Of a stretch of DNA of 64,000 bases, positions 1-11,215 are shown in pieces. The position numbers and the translations under genes were made by a program. Source of the DNA: Ectocarpus siliculosus (lineage: Eukaryota; Sar; Phaeophyceae; Ectocarpales; Ectocarpaceae); NCBI GenBank assembly GCA_000310025.1, contig FN649731.1, positions 964,823-1,028,822 of the forward strand, given 5' to 3'. The notes below the pieces were generated by a model. That model made no database searches, was not told the origin of the DNA, and saw only the letters and a program-made list of their open reading frames with translations. Each line of letters starts with the position of its first letter. Within the stretch, counting starts at the first letter, position 1.

Positions 1-3
1 CTG

Positions 4-35
<32 letters not shown>

Positions 36-36
36 C
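1..36. repeat. CT/CTGT microsatellite at window edge
   Basis: Simple repeat of CTGTCT grading into CT. It lies in an intron of the RFC gene (minus strand) and is cut by the window edge. Confidence 0.85.
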
Positions 37-93
37 CTGTGTATCTATTGTACAGCGGCAGTATCTGGATCTCAACCTCTCCCCCCCAATCGC

Positions 94-153
94 TTTCTAG
101 GGATGCGAGGACAATGGTCTAACGACGAAGCCGTGTGTCTACATGAGGACACC
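94..153 (+). repeat. 3'-end fragment of the C-run-bounded repeat
   Basis: The stretch from TAGGGATGCGAGG through AATGGTCTAACGAC to ATGAGGACACC matches the last ~60 bp of the full repeat copies that end near 16630, 36889 and 37442. A C-run precedes it at 81-87 and C-rich sequence follows. It ends about 20 bp from the splice donor of RFC exon 4. It looks like a truncated or degraded insertion. Confidence 0.6.
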
Positions 154-172
154 GCCCCACCCGCTTTCTCAC

Positions 173-884
173 CGTGGAGTAGGTTTCCATCGTACGCCGT
201 AGCGCCGACTGCGCGTCCGGCGTCATCGTGTCCGCCTCGTCCAGGATGATCACCTTGAACGGTGGGCAAGGGTACCCCGCCTGGTGCGTCGCTCTCCCGA
301 CCGCAACCTTCAATCGAAACACAAACGCACAGAACGACGGGCGTAAATCACATCATCTGAATCCAACGCGGCTCAGCACGTTGCACCGTCAAGGTCACGA
401 CACAGACGACATCCGCACACCGGACAGACGCACCGGTAAGTTGAATATTTTTCTTTGGTAACACGTTAGGTTATTGCGCGGCGGCGAAGCGCAGCAAGGC
501 GTAGCACGGCCAAGAAAGTGCCACCACCGCCAATCGCCCGCCCCAAGGAGTCATAACGGGCCACCACCGCCCCCATCCGCCACACATTCATTTTGTGTCG
601 CTGCCCTTCACACAGTTCAGACCACAGATTGCAGAACGAAAGTGACAGGGGGTCGCGCCTTGTACCGGCGCGCACTACATGTACTGAGTTTAGGTGGCCT
701 GGACTGGATGGCTTCAAGGACTTTCGCCACGAGTTTGAACCCCTGTGCCCACACACCATCGTGCGCCAACTACTGTAGGGGTGCTACCCGAGGGTGTTAT
801 CTGTCTTTCTCTCACTGCACGCCTCTGCCTCTCTCTCTCCTGTGTGTTCGTCTGCCTGTCTGTCTGTCTGTCTGTCTTCCGTCG

Positions 885-929
<45 letters not shown>

Positions 930-3900
930 GTTGTATCTATACTTCTCAGCCACTCTCTTTAACTAGCTTTCTGTCCCCTTCTCTCCGTCTCTCTATCGCC
1001 CTGTCTCTCGCAAAAAAGCGCCTACCTGTGCGAAAGTCTTGATCTTTTCGCGGACGACCTTGATCCCTCGCTCGTCCGACGCATTGAGTTCCAGGATTCG
1101 GTCCCTGTCAAGTGTCGCAACGAGGCCAAAATAAACCCAAAGTACGATGGGGGCCGAAACGCACGCGTACGTAGGCCCGAAGATTAATCCCACTCCTGAG
1201 CTATCATGTCGCTGTCATATCTCCTCCCGACAACACCCGTGCAAGAAAAAACGAAAGCAGAGCCAGGGCAACGTTTTGACAACCACTACAACTAGAGCGA
1301 GCCAGCGCGCGAGGGACAGATAATCTGGGGTGCCCGGCGATCGGAATGCTTCAAAACACACACATGATAATGCAGCATCCCCCCGCGGTACAGTAGCTCC
1401 CCGGCGACTTCCAGTGCGACTGCCCCGCCCCACCGGGCGATAAACGAGCGTTCCCTCTCTCTCTCTCTGGTGACGAGTAAGCGAGAGAGAGAGAGAGAGA
1501 GAGGTTGCGCCTTTCCCCCGCCTTTCAAAAAGGCCCCGCTTCGCTCGACCCGCCTCACCTGTACGTGTCGGGCCCAAACAGCGTCCGCGCCAGCGCCAGT
1601 GCCGTCGACGTTTTCCCCGTGCCGGGCGGCCCGTAGAACAGCAGGTGGGGGAGCACCCCCGTGGCGATCGCGCCTTTCAAGGTGTTCGTCACCTGGTGGT
1701 TGTTGTTGTTGGTGGTGGCGATGTTGTTGATGATTGTTGATGATCTTTGTCAATGTTGTAGTGAATGCTGAATACTCTCACGGCAGCTTTGTCGCGACAC
1801 CTCAGAGCACTGCACGGTCACAAAAATACCGCAGTCCGCGGTACACCCGAAACATCAAGACCAAGAGAACAAAACAAAAAAACTGGGAAGAGGAGGTAGG
1901 CATGCCTACACAAGGCAGAAAAAAAAAAAAAAAAAAAAACACAATATGCCGGAGCAGAGGGCGAAGATCATTTCTTGCGCGGTCGAAGCCTGCGTTTGCC
2001 CCGCCGGAAAACCTACCCAAAAAGGTAGTGAAGAAAAACGACGAACAATTGCCTGGCGATGAAGCCCTTACCCCGTACGAGGAATAATTTTCCCGGTGTG
2101 TAAAACCAAACCTTGCCGTAGCAAGAGCCCCGGACGCACAAATGAGGTCCCCTATTTCGATCGGGCACCCGGACATCAGGATGCTGATTCCTGGTCGTTG
2201 GTTTTGCTCACATAAAACATCCGAGGTACACATGGATAGAGACTTTCTCCTTGGCTTTAGTTCTGGACGCCCAGATGGGGACACACAGCACTCAAAAGTC
2301 TATTTACCGCACCGCAGTCGTCACCAGGCTCCGCTGTGTGAAACGCATGCGGAAAACCTTGGGCTACCATGCTTGTTCTGGGTAATGCCCCTCCTCGGCC
2401 CCTGACTTGCTGTGCACATAACATATCTCTCCCAAGCCGCGTGTCCCCTTGTTAGCAAAAGCCTGTGTAGCCTAGAACTGATATCGCTGACCAGGTTCAG
2501 TACGGAATGTGTCACCACGCACTTGGGGACAATTTTCTGTCCAAAAGCAAGTCACCCTTCGTCCTTTGGGACTGCTGTACAGCCTCTCCCAACGAGCGGG
2601 TGCGATTTTTTTCTGGGCCTATAACCTGTAACAAACTGGAATGTTAGAGGGTTACCCCTCACAAGGATGCCTGCCTCATGGCGTGGAAGGGAGAGACGCT
2701 GCTGTCTCGCACAACGCCCCGTCAAAATCATCCCCTTTGCTACTGTGGGTATGTAGCACTTGAGGGGCCTCCATAACGTCGGTATGTGCCCGGCGAATCG
2801 ACAGACGCTTTTCAGAGGGGCCGGCGCTATTCAAAGTACAGATTGACTGAGTGATTCAGTCTGCGCCCAGCAATTTGATCGGCGCTATGCAGGGCCATCG
2901 GCGTTATTCAACCGCCGTTGTTGAGGGCCCACTGCTGCTTCACTCTAATCTGCGACTGTCTTCTGTGTTTGTATGTACATTATCTACTATAAAAAATGTC
3001 GAAACTATTCAGCCGCAGAGGACAAGACTGAAAATTCGACACGCAACAGCCGTCGGCATTCTTTCGCCAAGTTTTTGCATGACATGCGCAGCACTGGAAG
3101 GTACCTTCATCCATTGTCGCAGGTCACCGCCGTTGAGAAATTGGCCATGGGCCACTTCTTCGTCGCAAACTACTGCTCCCGATATTGACTTGCCAAAGGG
3201 TATGTTGTGCACCGAATTATGCACTGCTGTGTAAGCACGTCGATGGGAATGCCAGTATGTACGCGGAAAAAACAACCAAAGTCAGTCGCCCATCGCAGCC
3301 AAACACCTAATGCTAATGTTTGCGTCACAAGCGTTTTAACCCTCCCAGCTGTACTGGAAGCCCAAATGGAGACGCTTTGGGGACACAGCACTCAAATGCC
3401 TGTTTACCGCACCGTGGTCGTCACCATCTAGTATACTCCGCTGCGTGAAACGTGCGTGGGAAACCTTGGTCTGCTGTGGCATGTGTGAGGTGGTATGCAT
3501 ACATGCATACAGCGCTCTGTGATGTACTGCTGTGGTTGTGTGATGCCCGCGTGCCTCTCCTGGGCCTCTGACTAGCTGCACGAATCTCCCAAGCCGCGTG
3601 TCCCCTTGTTGGTAAAACTGCGTACATATAGCCTAGTTCCGGAAAAATATGCTGACTTGACTTCAGTACCGGAAGTGTCCCCAGTGCATTTTGGGGACAC
3701 TTTCCATATACTGAAGGCAATGTAGCCCTTCAGCCCTGGGGGACTGCTCAGCCTCTCCCAATGAGCGCACACGATTTTTTCTGAACCCACAGCCTATAAC
3801 TTACCTACAAGTATGGTAGGAGGGTTAAGATGGGTACCTTTGACAGCCGTCTCGCAGTGGGAGGCAGGAGTAGAAAGATAAAGATATCGGGTCCGTCGTA

Positions 3901-4487
3901 TGCCACCGTATCTACGGGAGTGTACAACAAAGCTCCCGTCTTTCCTTTTCAAAAACAGGAAGGAACGAAAGGGCCGCGCTTTCTTGATTTTTTTGAAAAT
4001 TTGAAACACACTGCAGCACTGCAGCAGTAGGGTATAGATGTGTTCTTGGTTGTGTGTATGTAGTTCGGGGAGGGGGGGGGCTGAGGCAAATCCCTTTATG
4101 CGGGCAAAACGATGATACCCAAGCTGTTGGCGCTTGCTGTTTCCCGCATCGATCCATGTAAAACCTGGAAATCTCCATTTGGTACACTGCAACCCCTGGA
4201 AGGTGTGTTCGCGCGCTCTCTGCTCTGCGCTGCTATTTATGGGAACAATTTCAAAAACAACTTGCTATGTCGTCGCAAACCTCGATATACCCTGCTTCCT
4301 TCCCTAACGCCCGTCCCCGCCTATGAGGTGGCGTGGACGACCTCACCTCGTCTTGGTGTGCCACGTCATCCACCGTCTTGGGTCTGTACTTTTCCACCCA
4401 CGGCTGCAGCCTGGCCGGCGGCGCTTGCTGCGCGGCAGGCTTGGTATCAGCAGCCCCCCCCATCACCACATCATCCACGTCCACCAT
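173..4487 (-). CDS. RFC4: Replication factor C small subunit (RFC4/Rfc2 type), 5' part
   Basis: Clamp-loader AAA+ ATPase subunit, nuclear; RFC opens PCNA and loads it at primer-template junctions. Four exons are visible, in minus-strand order: 4347-4487, 1559-1692, 1026-1104 and 173-280. They join in frame to give 154 residues; the rest lies beyond the left edge. Exon 1 carries [19 protein letters not shown]. Exon 2 carries Walker A GPPGTGKT (residues 68-75). Exon 3 carries [11 protein letters not shown]. Exon 4 carries the DEAD box (132-135) and the SALRRTME stretch. The [24 protein letters not shown] and [14 protein letters not shown] stretches fit human RFC4 / yeast Rfc2 better than the other small subunits. 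The start was chosen at 4487; an in-frame upstream ATG at 4544 would add 19 residues that the family lacks. Intron 1 (1693-4346) is long and holds a piggyBac-like MITE. The family assignment is strong; the subunit assignment is fairly strong. Confidence 0.93.
838..927. repeat. CTGT then CT microsatellite
   Basis: (TGTC)n followed by about 20 CT dinucleotides, inside RFC intron 3. It creates spurious Ser/Leu and Arg/Glu reading frames on both strands. Confidence 0.9.
1458..1503. repeat. Inverted CT/GA microsatellite
   Basis: A CT run, a short spacer (TGGTGACGAGTAAGC), then a GA run. Together they form a perfect-looking hairpin within RFC intron 2. Confidence 0.8.
2265..2654 (+). mobile_element. 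Degraded piggyBac-like MITE copy
   Basis: Collinear with the better copy at 3340-3824. Shared blocks include GGGGACACA..CAGCACTCAAA, TTTACCGCACCG, CCCAAGCCGCGTGTCCCCTTGTT and the near-identical GACTGCTGTACAGCCTCTCCCAA stretch. Its right end reads AGGGTTAC rather than AGGGTTAA, and its left terminus is not clear. It lies in RFC intron 1. Confidence 0.6.
3336..3828 (+). mobile_element. piggyBac-like MITE with TTAA target sites
   Basis: The left end reads TTAA-CCCTCCCAGCTGTACT and the right end GTATGGTAGGAGGG-TTAA. The ends are inverted repeats (CCCTCC[C/T]A) flanked on both sides by TTAA. The body is ~485 bp with no coding capacity. TTAA duplication and CCC-starting ends are the known hallmarks of piggyBac elements; the non-autonomous label is inferred from size. 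It lies in RFC intron 1, about 680 bp from a diverged relative in the same orientation. Confidence 0.65.
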
Positions 4488-6274
4488 AATCCCTCTCCTT
4501 TTCGAAGCTCTTAGCCTCCGACTGAACAGGTAGAAGGAACGCACGATACTCTTTCACTCCTCGATGGGCCGTGGCGGGCTTGTGCAGGAAGGCACTCGTC
4601 ACTGCACAGAGATTGGGCCAACCCTGGTTGAGCCTACCTCCTGCCTACCGCAGGCAAGCGGCAACGGGGGCTCCGCGGAGAGATCTACTCTTTAGCAAAT
4701 CCGGGTGCACTTGCCTTTCATTTTTTTTTTTTCGTGATTTAGGTCCGGCACGTTACGGTTTGGCTCTCCTCCTGCCCGATCATACTCCGACAAAGAGAGG
4801 GGCTCGGCGGCCTAGTCTATGCATGATGTCTCCGCCATGGTACTCCTTGTTACCTTTCCTATTGTCAACTGCTGTATGTCAAGGGAAGAAACAACGGAAA
4901 CTTCTCGGCCTCACACCGAGGAGACACGCTCTCCCACCACATGCAAGACGCACACGCACCTTGCACACTACATGCACAAAGATCTATTCCCGTCACCTTG
5001 CGTCACCATATATTTTCCTTCGGTACCGCGGTGAAGCAGCTGGATACCGAGAGGCCAACGTGCGAACATGGTTGGATTGGAGATGCACGCATTCACAGCC
5101 CCAACCGACGTTGCCACCCATGCACCGACCTTCCACCCGTGGATGGTAGCAACCAGCAACCGTGAAGGAGAAGCAGCAGGTAGGTGTGAAACGACGTGGC
5201 GAGACGAATACTGCTGTTGGTTGTGGTTCCAAGGCGGTGTCGTGTGGAATCAGTCACCGGGAGAGCGTACAGCTTCAACTCCATTCCATGAGTTATAGTT
5301 TACCCGAGAGGGACGAGAACTCATACTGAGAGAGAAACAGCCACACTACTGCTGCTGATTGGTACTGGATACCTATGAGGTAAAGGCTGCCGTGCCTGCA
5401 ACAGCAAACTAACGTAGTCTACGCCGAAAGAACGACCTCGCACCACAATCAATGCATACCACAGCCCTGCTTCCACCTCTCTGTCGTGTTCGTGTGGTGT
5501 GCCCGTTGCCTGGACTACTGCTGTGGGGTTCACGTATGTATGTATGTATGACGGTTACGTCGTTCATCCAATGCTTTTTGCCATGCACATGGACAAGTAC
5601 GGTCTAAGGTATCCCGCCGGAAAGAAATCAGCGACCAGTTTCCACGTTTCCACCACGGGATCTTGGCGCCGCCCATCCATTCATTGCACACATATCCAAG
5701 AGGGTGCTGCCACAAAGGCCCTCGACCATCTTATATCGGATCCCCGTCTTCTTGAACCAGAATAGGAGAGTGTTACAGGGTCGAATTAGTGCCAACCGAT
5801 TTCGACCCTCTTATATCGGAGCGCCTCTTATAAGGGACCCTCTTGTATCGGCCTAGACTTCACTTTCTATTGAATGTTGTCACGGAAAAAAGTCTCGTTG
5901 AAATTTCGAAAGACTCCTTCTTGTTCTATGGTGCGCCTCTACTGTGTATCTCTCACTTAGTTGATCCACCGCCCAAAACGGTTGGTCTCGGTCTCGACTC
6001 TCGATTGTAGCATCTCACTACTTGCTGTATGCAATAGCCTAGCTAGGTTGACGTTTGGTAAGTACTCGTTATCGTTTATTTCGCCAACAAAAGATTTCCA
6101 ACTTTGTTTTTGACCGTTCCCTCTACACGCGCCTCCTTTTTTTCTCACTATATTGCGCCTTTTTCTTCACCGCGTCCCGCTCTGAGAAACGTTTAGTCTA
6201 ACCCCATAATATGGCATGGTTGTGCGCGCGCAGAGTTCGTGTGCATGTTGCCGCTGGCTTACAACCATCGAGAC
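4488..6274. other. Spacer upstream of RFC, no gene seen
   Basis: Upstream region of the RFC gene. The open frames here lack domain signatures or convincing composition. A short degenerate tandem motif, CCTCTTATATCGG, recurs between 5726 and 5852 (with variants CTCTTATAAGG and CTCTTGTATCGG). The RFC promoter presumably lies in the first few hundred bases, but no box could be assigned. Confidence 0.5.
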
Positions 6275-6585
6275 CTTTTTTTGTTTTTTGTCTTCACTTC
6301 AAATCAGCGCTCACAGCTGTTTCCTCCATTCAACCCGTGGTCACACAGAAGAGCCCCTCTCTACCCTCCCCTGCTGCGGTACTTTGCCTTCGATTTTTAA
6401 TGCGAAAATAGTTCAGCACTCTCTCCCCTCTGTGTACACACGAACTAGCGCTATCCACTAGGCCAGAAGCGGAAGCGAGAGAAAAACTCACTTTGCAAGA
6501 AAAGCTCGCTGACGCCGGGATTCGAACCCATGACCTGACCTTCCTCTAGAAGGTTTCGAGGATACCAACTAGACCGCCGCGACCG
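6275..6585 (-). mobile_element. tRNA-derived SINE, copy 1
   Basis: On the minus strand it begins with a tRNA-like head: an A-box-like GGCGGTCTAGTTGGTA and a B box GGTTCGAATCCC near 6510-6530. About 220 bp of body follow, shared with the copy at 12498. It ends in an A-rich tail (seen as TTTTTTTGTTTTTTG at 6275-6291). No clear target-site duplication was found for this copy. It ends about 40 bp before the start of the acidic repeat protein. Confidence 0.75.
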
Positions 6586-6627
6586 AACAAGGTAGCAACT
6601 TATTCAACTGTTCCAATAACACTTGCT

Positions 6628-7257
6628 GTGCTGTTGAAAATCGTCATGGTTCTGCTCCGTGGCAATTTTGTTTTTGCATATTTTGCGAAGGGACGCAGAA
6701 TGAAGGCCATCAAGACGTTTCGCAAAATGTCCAGGTCGCAGAGGGAAGCGCAGTTCTTTAAGAGCAGCCTGGAAGTAACACAAGAAGAAGGACTAGTGGT
6801 CACCTGCGAACCAAACGATGGTGGCCAGGTACTGGAGGGACAGGTTACGCTAGAAGAAGAGCCTGAGGAACAACAAACAAATCGGCGATCACCCCTTCGA
6901 TCTATAGAGGAGCTGGACGTGTCTGACGGGGAAAAAGGAGAACAAGAAGAGATGGGCCCTATCACCGAGGAACATGACGTACCACCGAGAGAACCTTCGC
7001 GGGTACCGTCACCTCAACGAAAGGAGGAGGAAGGGCCCGACGGACAACAAACGAATCGGCAGTCACCTCGTCAAGCTCCAGGGGAGCTAGACGAAACAGA
7101 AGGAGACGGTCCAGAAAAAGGAGACGTGGCTGCCATCGAAAAGGAACATGATCTACCACCACCGAGCGATGCGTCGCGGGCACCGCCGCCGGAAGGAAAG
7201 GAGGAAACTACTGAGGCCGACGCAGGTTTGTCACGAGGTAGGTGTGGTCTTCTGTGA
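6628..7257 (+). CDS. Acidic two-repeat hypothetical protein exon
   Basis: Not recognised. The open frame encodes up to 209 residues. It starts with a short hydrophobic stretch and a basic region, then two imperfect ~58-residue repeats rich in Glu, Pro and Gln. Each repeat begins EEQQTNRRSP or DGQQTNRQSP and passes through a [TK]EEHD[VL]PP-like motif (TEEHDVPP, KEHDLPPP) to SR[VA]P[SP]P. A good splice donor (CACGAG|GTAGGT at 7237/7238) suggests the exon ends there and the gene continues, but no downstream exon could be chosen. The N-terminus may also be incomplete. Open length, clear internal repetition and low-complexity acidic composition support coding; there is no functional evidence. Confidence 0.45.
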   Translation: MLLKIVMVLLRGNFVFAYFAKGRRMKAIKTFRKMSRSQREAQFFKSSLEVTQEEGLVVTCEPNDGGQVLEGQVTLEEEPEEQQTNRRSPLRSIEELDVSDGEKGEQEEMGPITEEHDVPPREPSRVPSPQRKEEEGPDGQQTNRQSPRQAPGELDETEGDGPEKGDVAAIEKEHDLPPPSDASRAPPPEGKEETTEADAGLSRGRCGLL

Positions 7258-8072
7258 TCGGTTGGTAAAGTTGGCGTGGAGCATACGGTTAGTGTGTTGT
7301 TGACCAGGACCAACGCTGCTGTTGGTACTTGCACCACTTCAACGCTTTTTCGGCTCTTTTGCTGTTTCCGGATATGATGGGACCCCACCGTGACAGTCAA
7401 CAAGACGCGACAACATTTGTGATCGCTCAAAGATGAAACTTAATTTCTTGCAGTAGAGTAGTCACCCAGCGAGTACAGCTCGCCTACGTGTGTGTGTGTT
7501 TCGCGCTTCGATTCAACACATCAAGGACCTCACGTATGCATACCTATGCAGTTTTTTTACCCACCCTCCACCCACCGACCTCTCAAACCGCCAACTAACT
7601 CGGTCGCCCCGGTGTCATAGCCTTGAAACATCAAATACAAGCCTTTCGAATACGGATATTCTGGTTACACCCCCGGTCCCCGGGACAGTTCAAAAGATAC
7701 TTCGAAGTTGGGATAAAAGCGTTGAGAGAGACGAAACTTCATTCCTTGGCAATAATCGTATTGGTTCACGAGGAGCTCGTCTTGCGTACGTACGTGTATG
7801 ATACCAGGCATGTGTTTTTTGCCCCTCTGTTCAACACGTCGATTTTCACTCTGTAGAATACTACTTGTATCCAGGTTCTTGGCCCCGCCCACCCAACACT
7901 ATATTCCGCAACTAACTCGGTCGCCCTGGCGTGCACAAATAACAATAAAGAGTCGCATGGTCCCTATATTCCACCGACGAACCCAACCGTTGATCATGCC
8001 ATCATTTCTTCATCAATGCCGTGGGACTATGATTTCCATGTCGTCCCATCCGCGTCTCACACATGGCATTAC
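7258..8072. other. Spacer, no gene seen
   Basis: No domain-bearing reading frame, RNA gene or repeat family was recognised between the acidic-protein exon and the TIR element at 8073. Confidence 0.4.
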
Positions 8073-9200
8073 GGTGTTTGCGAAGTTGAGATTTCAGTTT
8101 CATCTTGGTCTTTTTGATCCCCCCGAGCGCCGAAGACCAATGGATCTTTAGGAATTCAATCTTTTGCTTTATGGAATTGCCCCCAAAGACCGCAGGAAAG
8201 CTTGAATTCAGTCTTGCTCATTTTGGTCTTTGAAGGAACAATTTTTGATTGGCCTACACACCCCGAGATACTCCCGACGTCCTCCCGACACCGCCGCACC
8301 ATCCCGTGGAGCTGCCCAAACACACACACCTTGGCCGCCGTAGACGACACCATGCATGGCGAACCAACTACAAACAGCAGCAGTGCCGCCAGACCACAGA
8401 CGGTCAAACAAACGTCGCTGCACCGCACACCCGGTGCGCATTGCATGCTGCCGACATGGTGCAACTTTTGCTTCATCTTAAATGTTTATGCGTGGACAGA
8501 AGCATGCCGCTCTACATGCATGCTCATAATAAGTGACACATCAAACCGCGGCGTGAGGAGGGTGAGGCGGTGAGGCGGGCGGCATAGATCTCAGGAGTGC
8601 GGCACAGGTGGTGGAGGCGGAGGTGATGGAGATGGGGATGCTTCAAGCGGCGTGGGGGCGTGAGGAGCTGCAGCGCGTGCGTCCTGTGGACCGTGCTGTG
8701 GTGATTTGTTTGACAGGAAACTATCGACTCCGTCGACGACTGACTGCGATATGTATCACAACTTGTTCGCGTGCTGAAGGGGTCCGTACACACATACATG
8801 CATGCCTCCGCTTTTTGCGGCGCTACGCTTCCCATGCACTCCCGGTAACTGAACTGGGCCAACCGCCTGTTCATGAATTAGTACGTTGCTCCATCAGTAT
8901 TCTCCATGACTGGGGGTGGGTGAGGGTGCAGTGATAGTGGAGTAGTAGTAGCCTTGTTGGGGTGAAAGCGGAAGCTCGGAAATATGTTTGGTGTTCCGAG
9001 TCGGCTCAACCATCTGTCTGCCGCCGCCGGCAAAGGGGCTCCGTCGTATTGAACGCAACGTTCTAGGAAATTTCCGCATGTTCAAGACTGAAATATTGCG
9101 CTCCGGTCTTCGCAAGCTATTTTTGAAACCAAAATTCAATCTTGGGCCGGAATTCCTTCAAACTTCCAAGACTGAAATGGGAGACCATTTCGCAAACACC
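8073..9200. mobile_element. TIR element (~1.13 kb), non-coding
   Basis: The left end reads GGTGTTTGCGAA at 8073-8084. The exact reverse complement, TTCGCAAACACC, closes the element at 9189-9200. Beyond these 12 bp the two ends keep inverted similarity (ATTTCAGT..TCTTGG left, ATTTCAGTCTTGG right). No transposase was recognised inside. It is probably a non-autonomous DNA transposon; the superfamily is unclear. Confidence 0.55.
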
Positions 9201-9297
9201 CTATTGACAGAAAAAATATTGCCAACGCAGACAGACATGACCTGCACACAGGTGACTATGATGCACAGATAGCACCCGGCAGTCGGATGTTCTTAGA

Positions 9298-10101
9298 GTC
9301 GGTCTTGACGAAGAAATCAGATCTTGAAATCACATTCAGATTTGGTTATAAGAGCGGGAGGGAGATCCACATAACTCTTTCGTTGATTGGCTGAAGTGTT
9401 ATGGAACCCGTCGAATCTTTAGGACTTAAAACAGGACGACCCAAAACCAAATCGGGATTTGAAAAAAGGTGAAATCATTTTTAGTCGGATCCCGATTTGG
9501 ATGAACAGCGTCCATAGTTGCGGGACCACGGTCTACTTGCATGCACGGCGCATGCCCACCTACCCCCACCCACACGAACTCCATCCACCGCCGAGCACAA
9601 ACGAAAGAGAGAGCACAAAAAGCCAACCCAAAGGGAGGGTGACTGCGCATCGTTGTTGCACGTGACTGGTGCCGAAAAAAACGTGTGTGGGCTGTGTTGG
9701 TCTGTGGGGCAATCTCCCGTGGGTTGTCGAACTTCAAATGCGCAGACGAATTGGCGGCTTTCCGTCGGACGAGGCTCGATTCAAACTCTCACATGCATAT
9801 AGACATCGTGTCAGTACGCACCGCACAGAGGCCATGTACGCGTTTGTGTGTGCTTGTCGGGAGCGATAGCTCCCCATGTGGTGTGGCCACGTCATAACAG
9901 TACGTCACAACAGCAATCTGGCAGTTGGCAAGCGGCGGACCTCTCGGGTTGTTCGCGGTGGACTGCAGAGATTCGTTTCCATTTGGCAGATCTCCCGTTA
10001 TGACACACAGGCCATTTCTGTCCGGATTTGGGTGGATCCGACTCTTTTTTTCTTATATCGAAATGTGATTTCGAGATCTGATTTCTTCGTTAAGACCGAC
10101 C
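9298..10101. mobile_element. TIR element (~0.8 kb), non-coding
   Basis: The left end GTCGGTCTTGACGAAGAAAT continues with CAGATCTTGAAATCACATT. The right end, read on the minus strand, is GTCGGTCTTAACGAAGAAAT followed by CAGATCTCGAAATCACATT. That is about 40 bp of inverted repeat with two or three mismatches. TTA lies just outside both ends. A second, shorter inverted pair (AAATCGGGATTTG / CCCGATTTGG) lies near 9450-9500. No coding sequence was seen. Confidence 0.65.
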
Positions 10102-10105
10102 CTTA

Positions 10106-11215
10106 AGTCACTACAACTTGAACACTGAGCAAGCACTAAGCTCCATTTGTGAGCCCAACACCATTTGCAAGCCCGGCACGATTTGTGAGTCAGGCTACTG
10201 TTCAGCGGCAGTTTGTACCATAACCTTCACGAACTGCAAGAATCCCAGCCTAGGCCAAAACTAGAGGTTTTTGGTGTCGGCGTTTTCTGGTGTACCACGT
10301 GCAAGTGGGCTGTATGGATAGATGGAGTTGTGTTTCCGGCCGCCACCGAGTCTTAGGCGTGAGGACACCCAAGCTCCCCATTGGGTCCAGTCTCCGAACA
10401 GGTGTCCCCGAGTCCTCTGTGTGAAGGCCTCCATCAACCCTTCCCAAGATCTGGTTCGGATACTCCGTTTATTAATCATCGTGGGTGCCCTTTGTTCTTT
10501 GTCAATTTTCTATGCGCATGGATGGTTGTGTGGGTGAGGAGTTATGTTGTTGTCGTTGTTGTTGTCGTGTTGTTGTTGTTGTCTTCACAATAAGAACCAT
10601 TCCGGTCCCCGCTCAGTACCTTCAAATGTCCGTACTGGTCCAACTGGCGCGGACGTCTTCCGGGGTCACTAGCCAACTACTCCCCCAAATGGGGTAGTCT
10701 ACACCTTTCTACAGTCAACCTAAAAATGGACCCCAGAAGTCTCCAAGGCGCGATTGGTATATGTACCCAAGCGAGAAAGAAAATTAATCGGGATACAGAC
10801 GATCGACCCCGGGTAAAAAAAGATGGAAACCCTAAAAGACAACGAACGAAAAGGAAAGAGAAAAAAGGGAAACGGAAGAAAGAACGATAGGCAGGTCCCT
10901 CCAACGCTCCAGTCCACCGGAGCAACGAAATGGGCAACTGCCGTCGGGATACCAACGGATGAATGACTTACGACGACGACAACAACAATACCAACATCAC
11001 TTTGGGGGCAATGCAAGGGGGGGGGGAGGGTAGCGACACGACGGAAAAAATATAGGGATACGTCCGGCTGGTGTTCCTGTTGTCGCCTCCATCATCAGTC
11101 CGGAACACATCTCTATCCGTTCAGCCATCTCCGTCTTGCTCTCTTCGGCTCCAGTCGTGTCTTTGTCTTTTGACATTTCCCCCCCTTTGTCCCTCTACCC
11201 CCCTGCTCTGCTCTT
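10106..11215. other. Spacer, no gene seen
   Basis: Contains a GTT/GTC-rich simple repeat near 10545-10585 and a G-run near 11018-11027. No gene or element boundary was recognised. Confidence 0.4.

Noticed and set aside
474-1042. Long plus-strand frames rich in Ser/Leu and the minus-strand Arg/Glu frame
   Set aside because: They read through CTGT/CT microsatellites inside an RFC intron; no domain and no splice support.
1292-1753. 153-codon minus-strand frame overlapping RFC exon 2
   Set aside because: Out-of-frame shadow; the RFC frame gives Walker A and clean splice junctions.
2265-3824. LTR retrotransposon with the two similar ~400-480 bp blocks as LTRs
   Set aside because: The better copy has its own inverted ends and TTAA flanks, so two independent MITE copies fit better; no primer-binding site or coding sequence lies between them.
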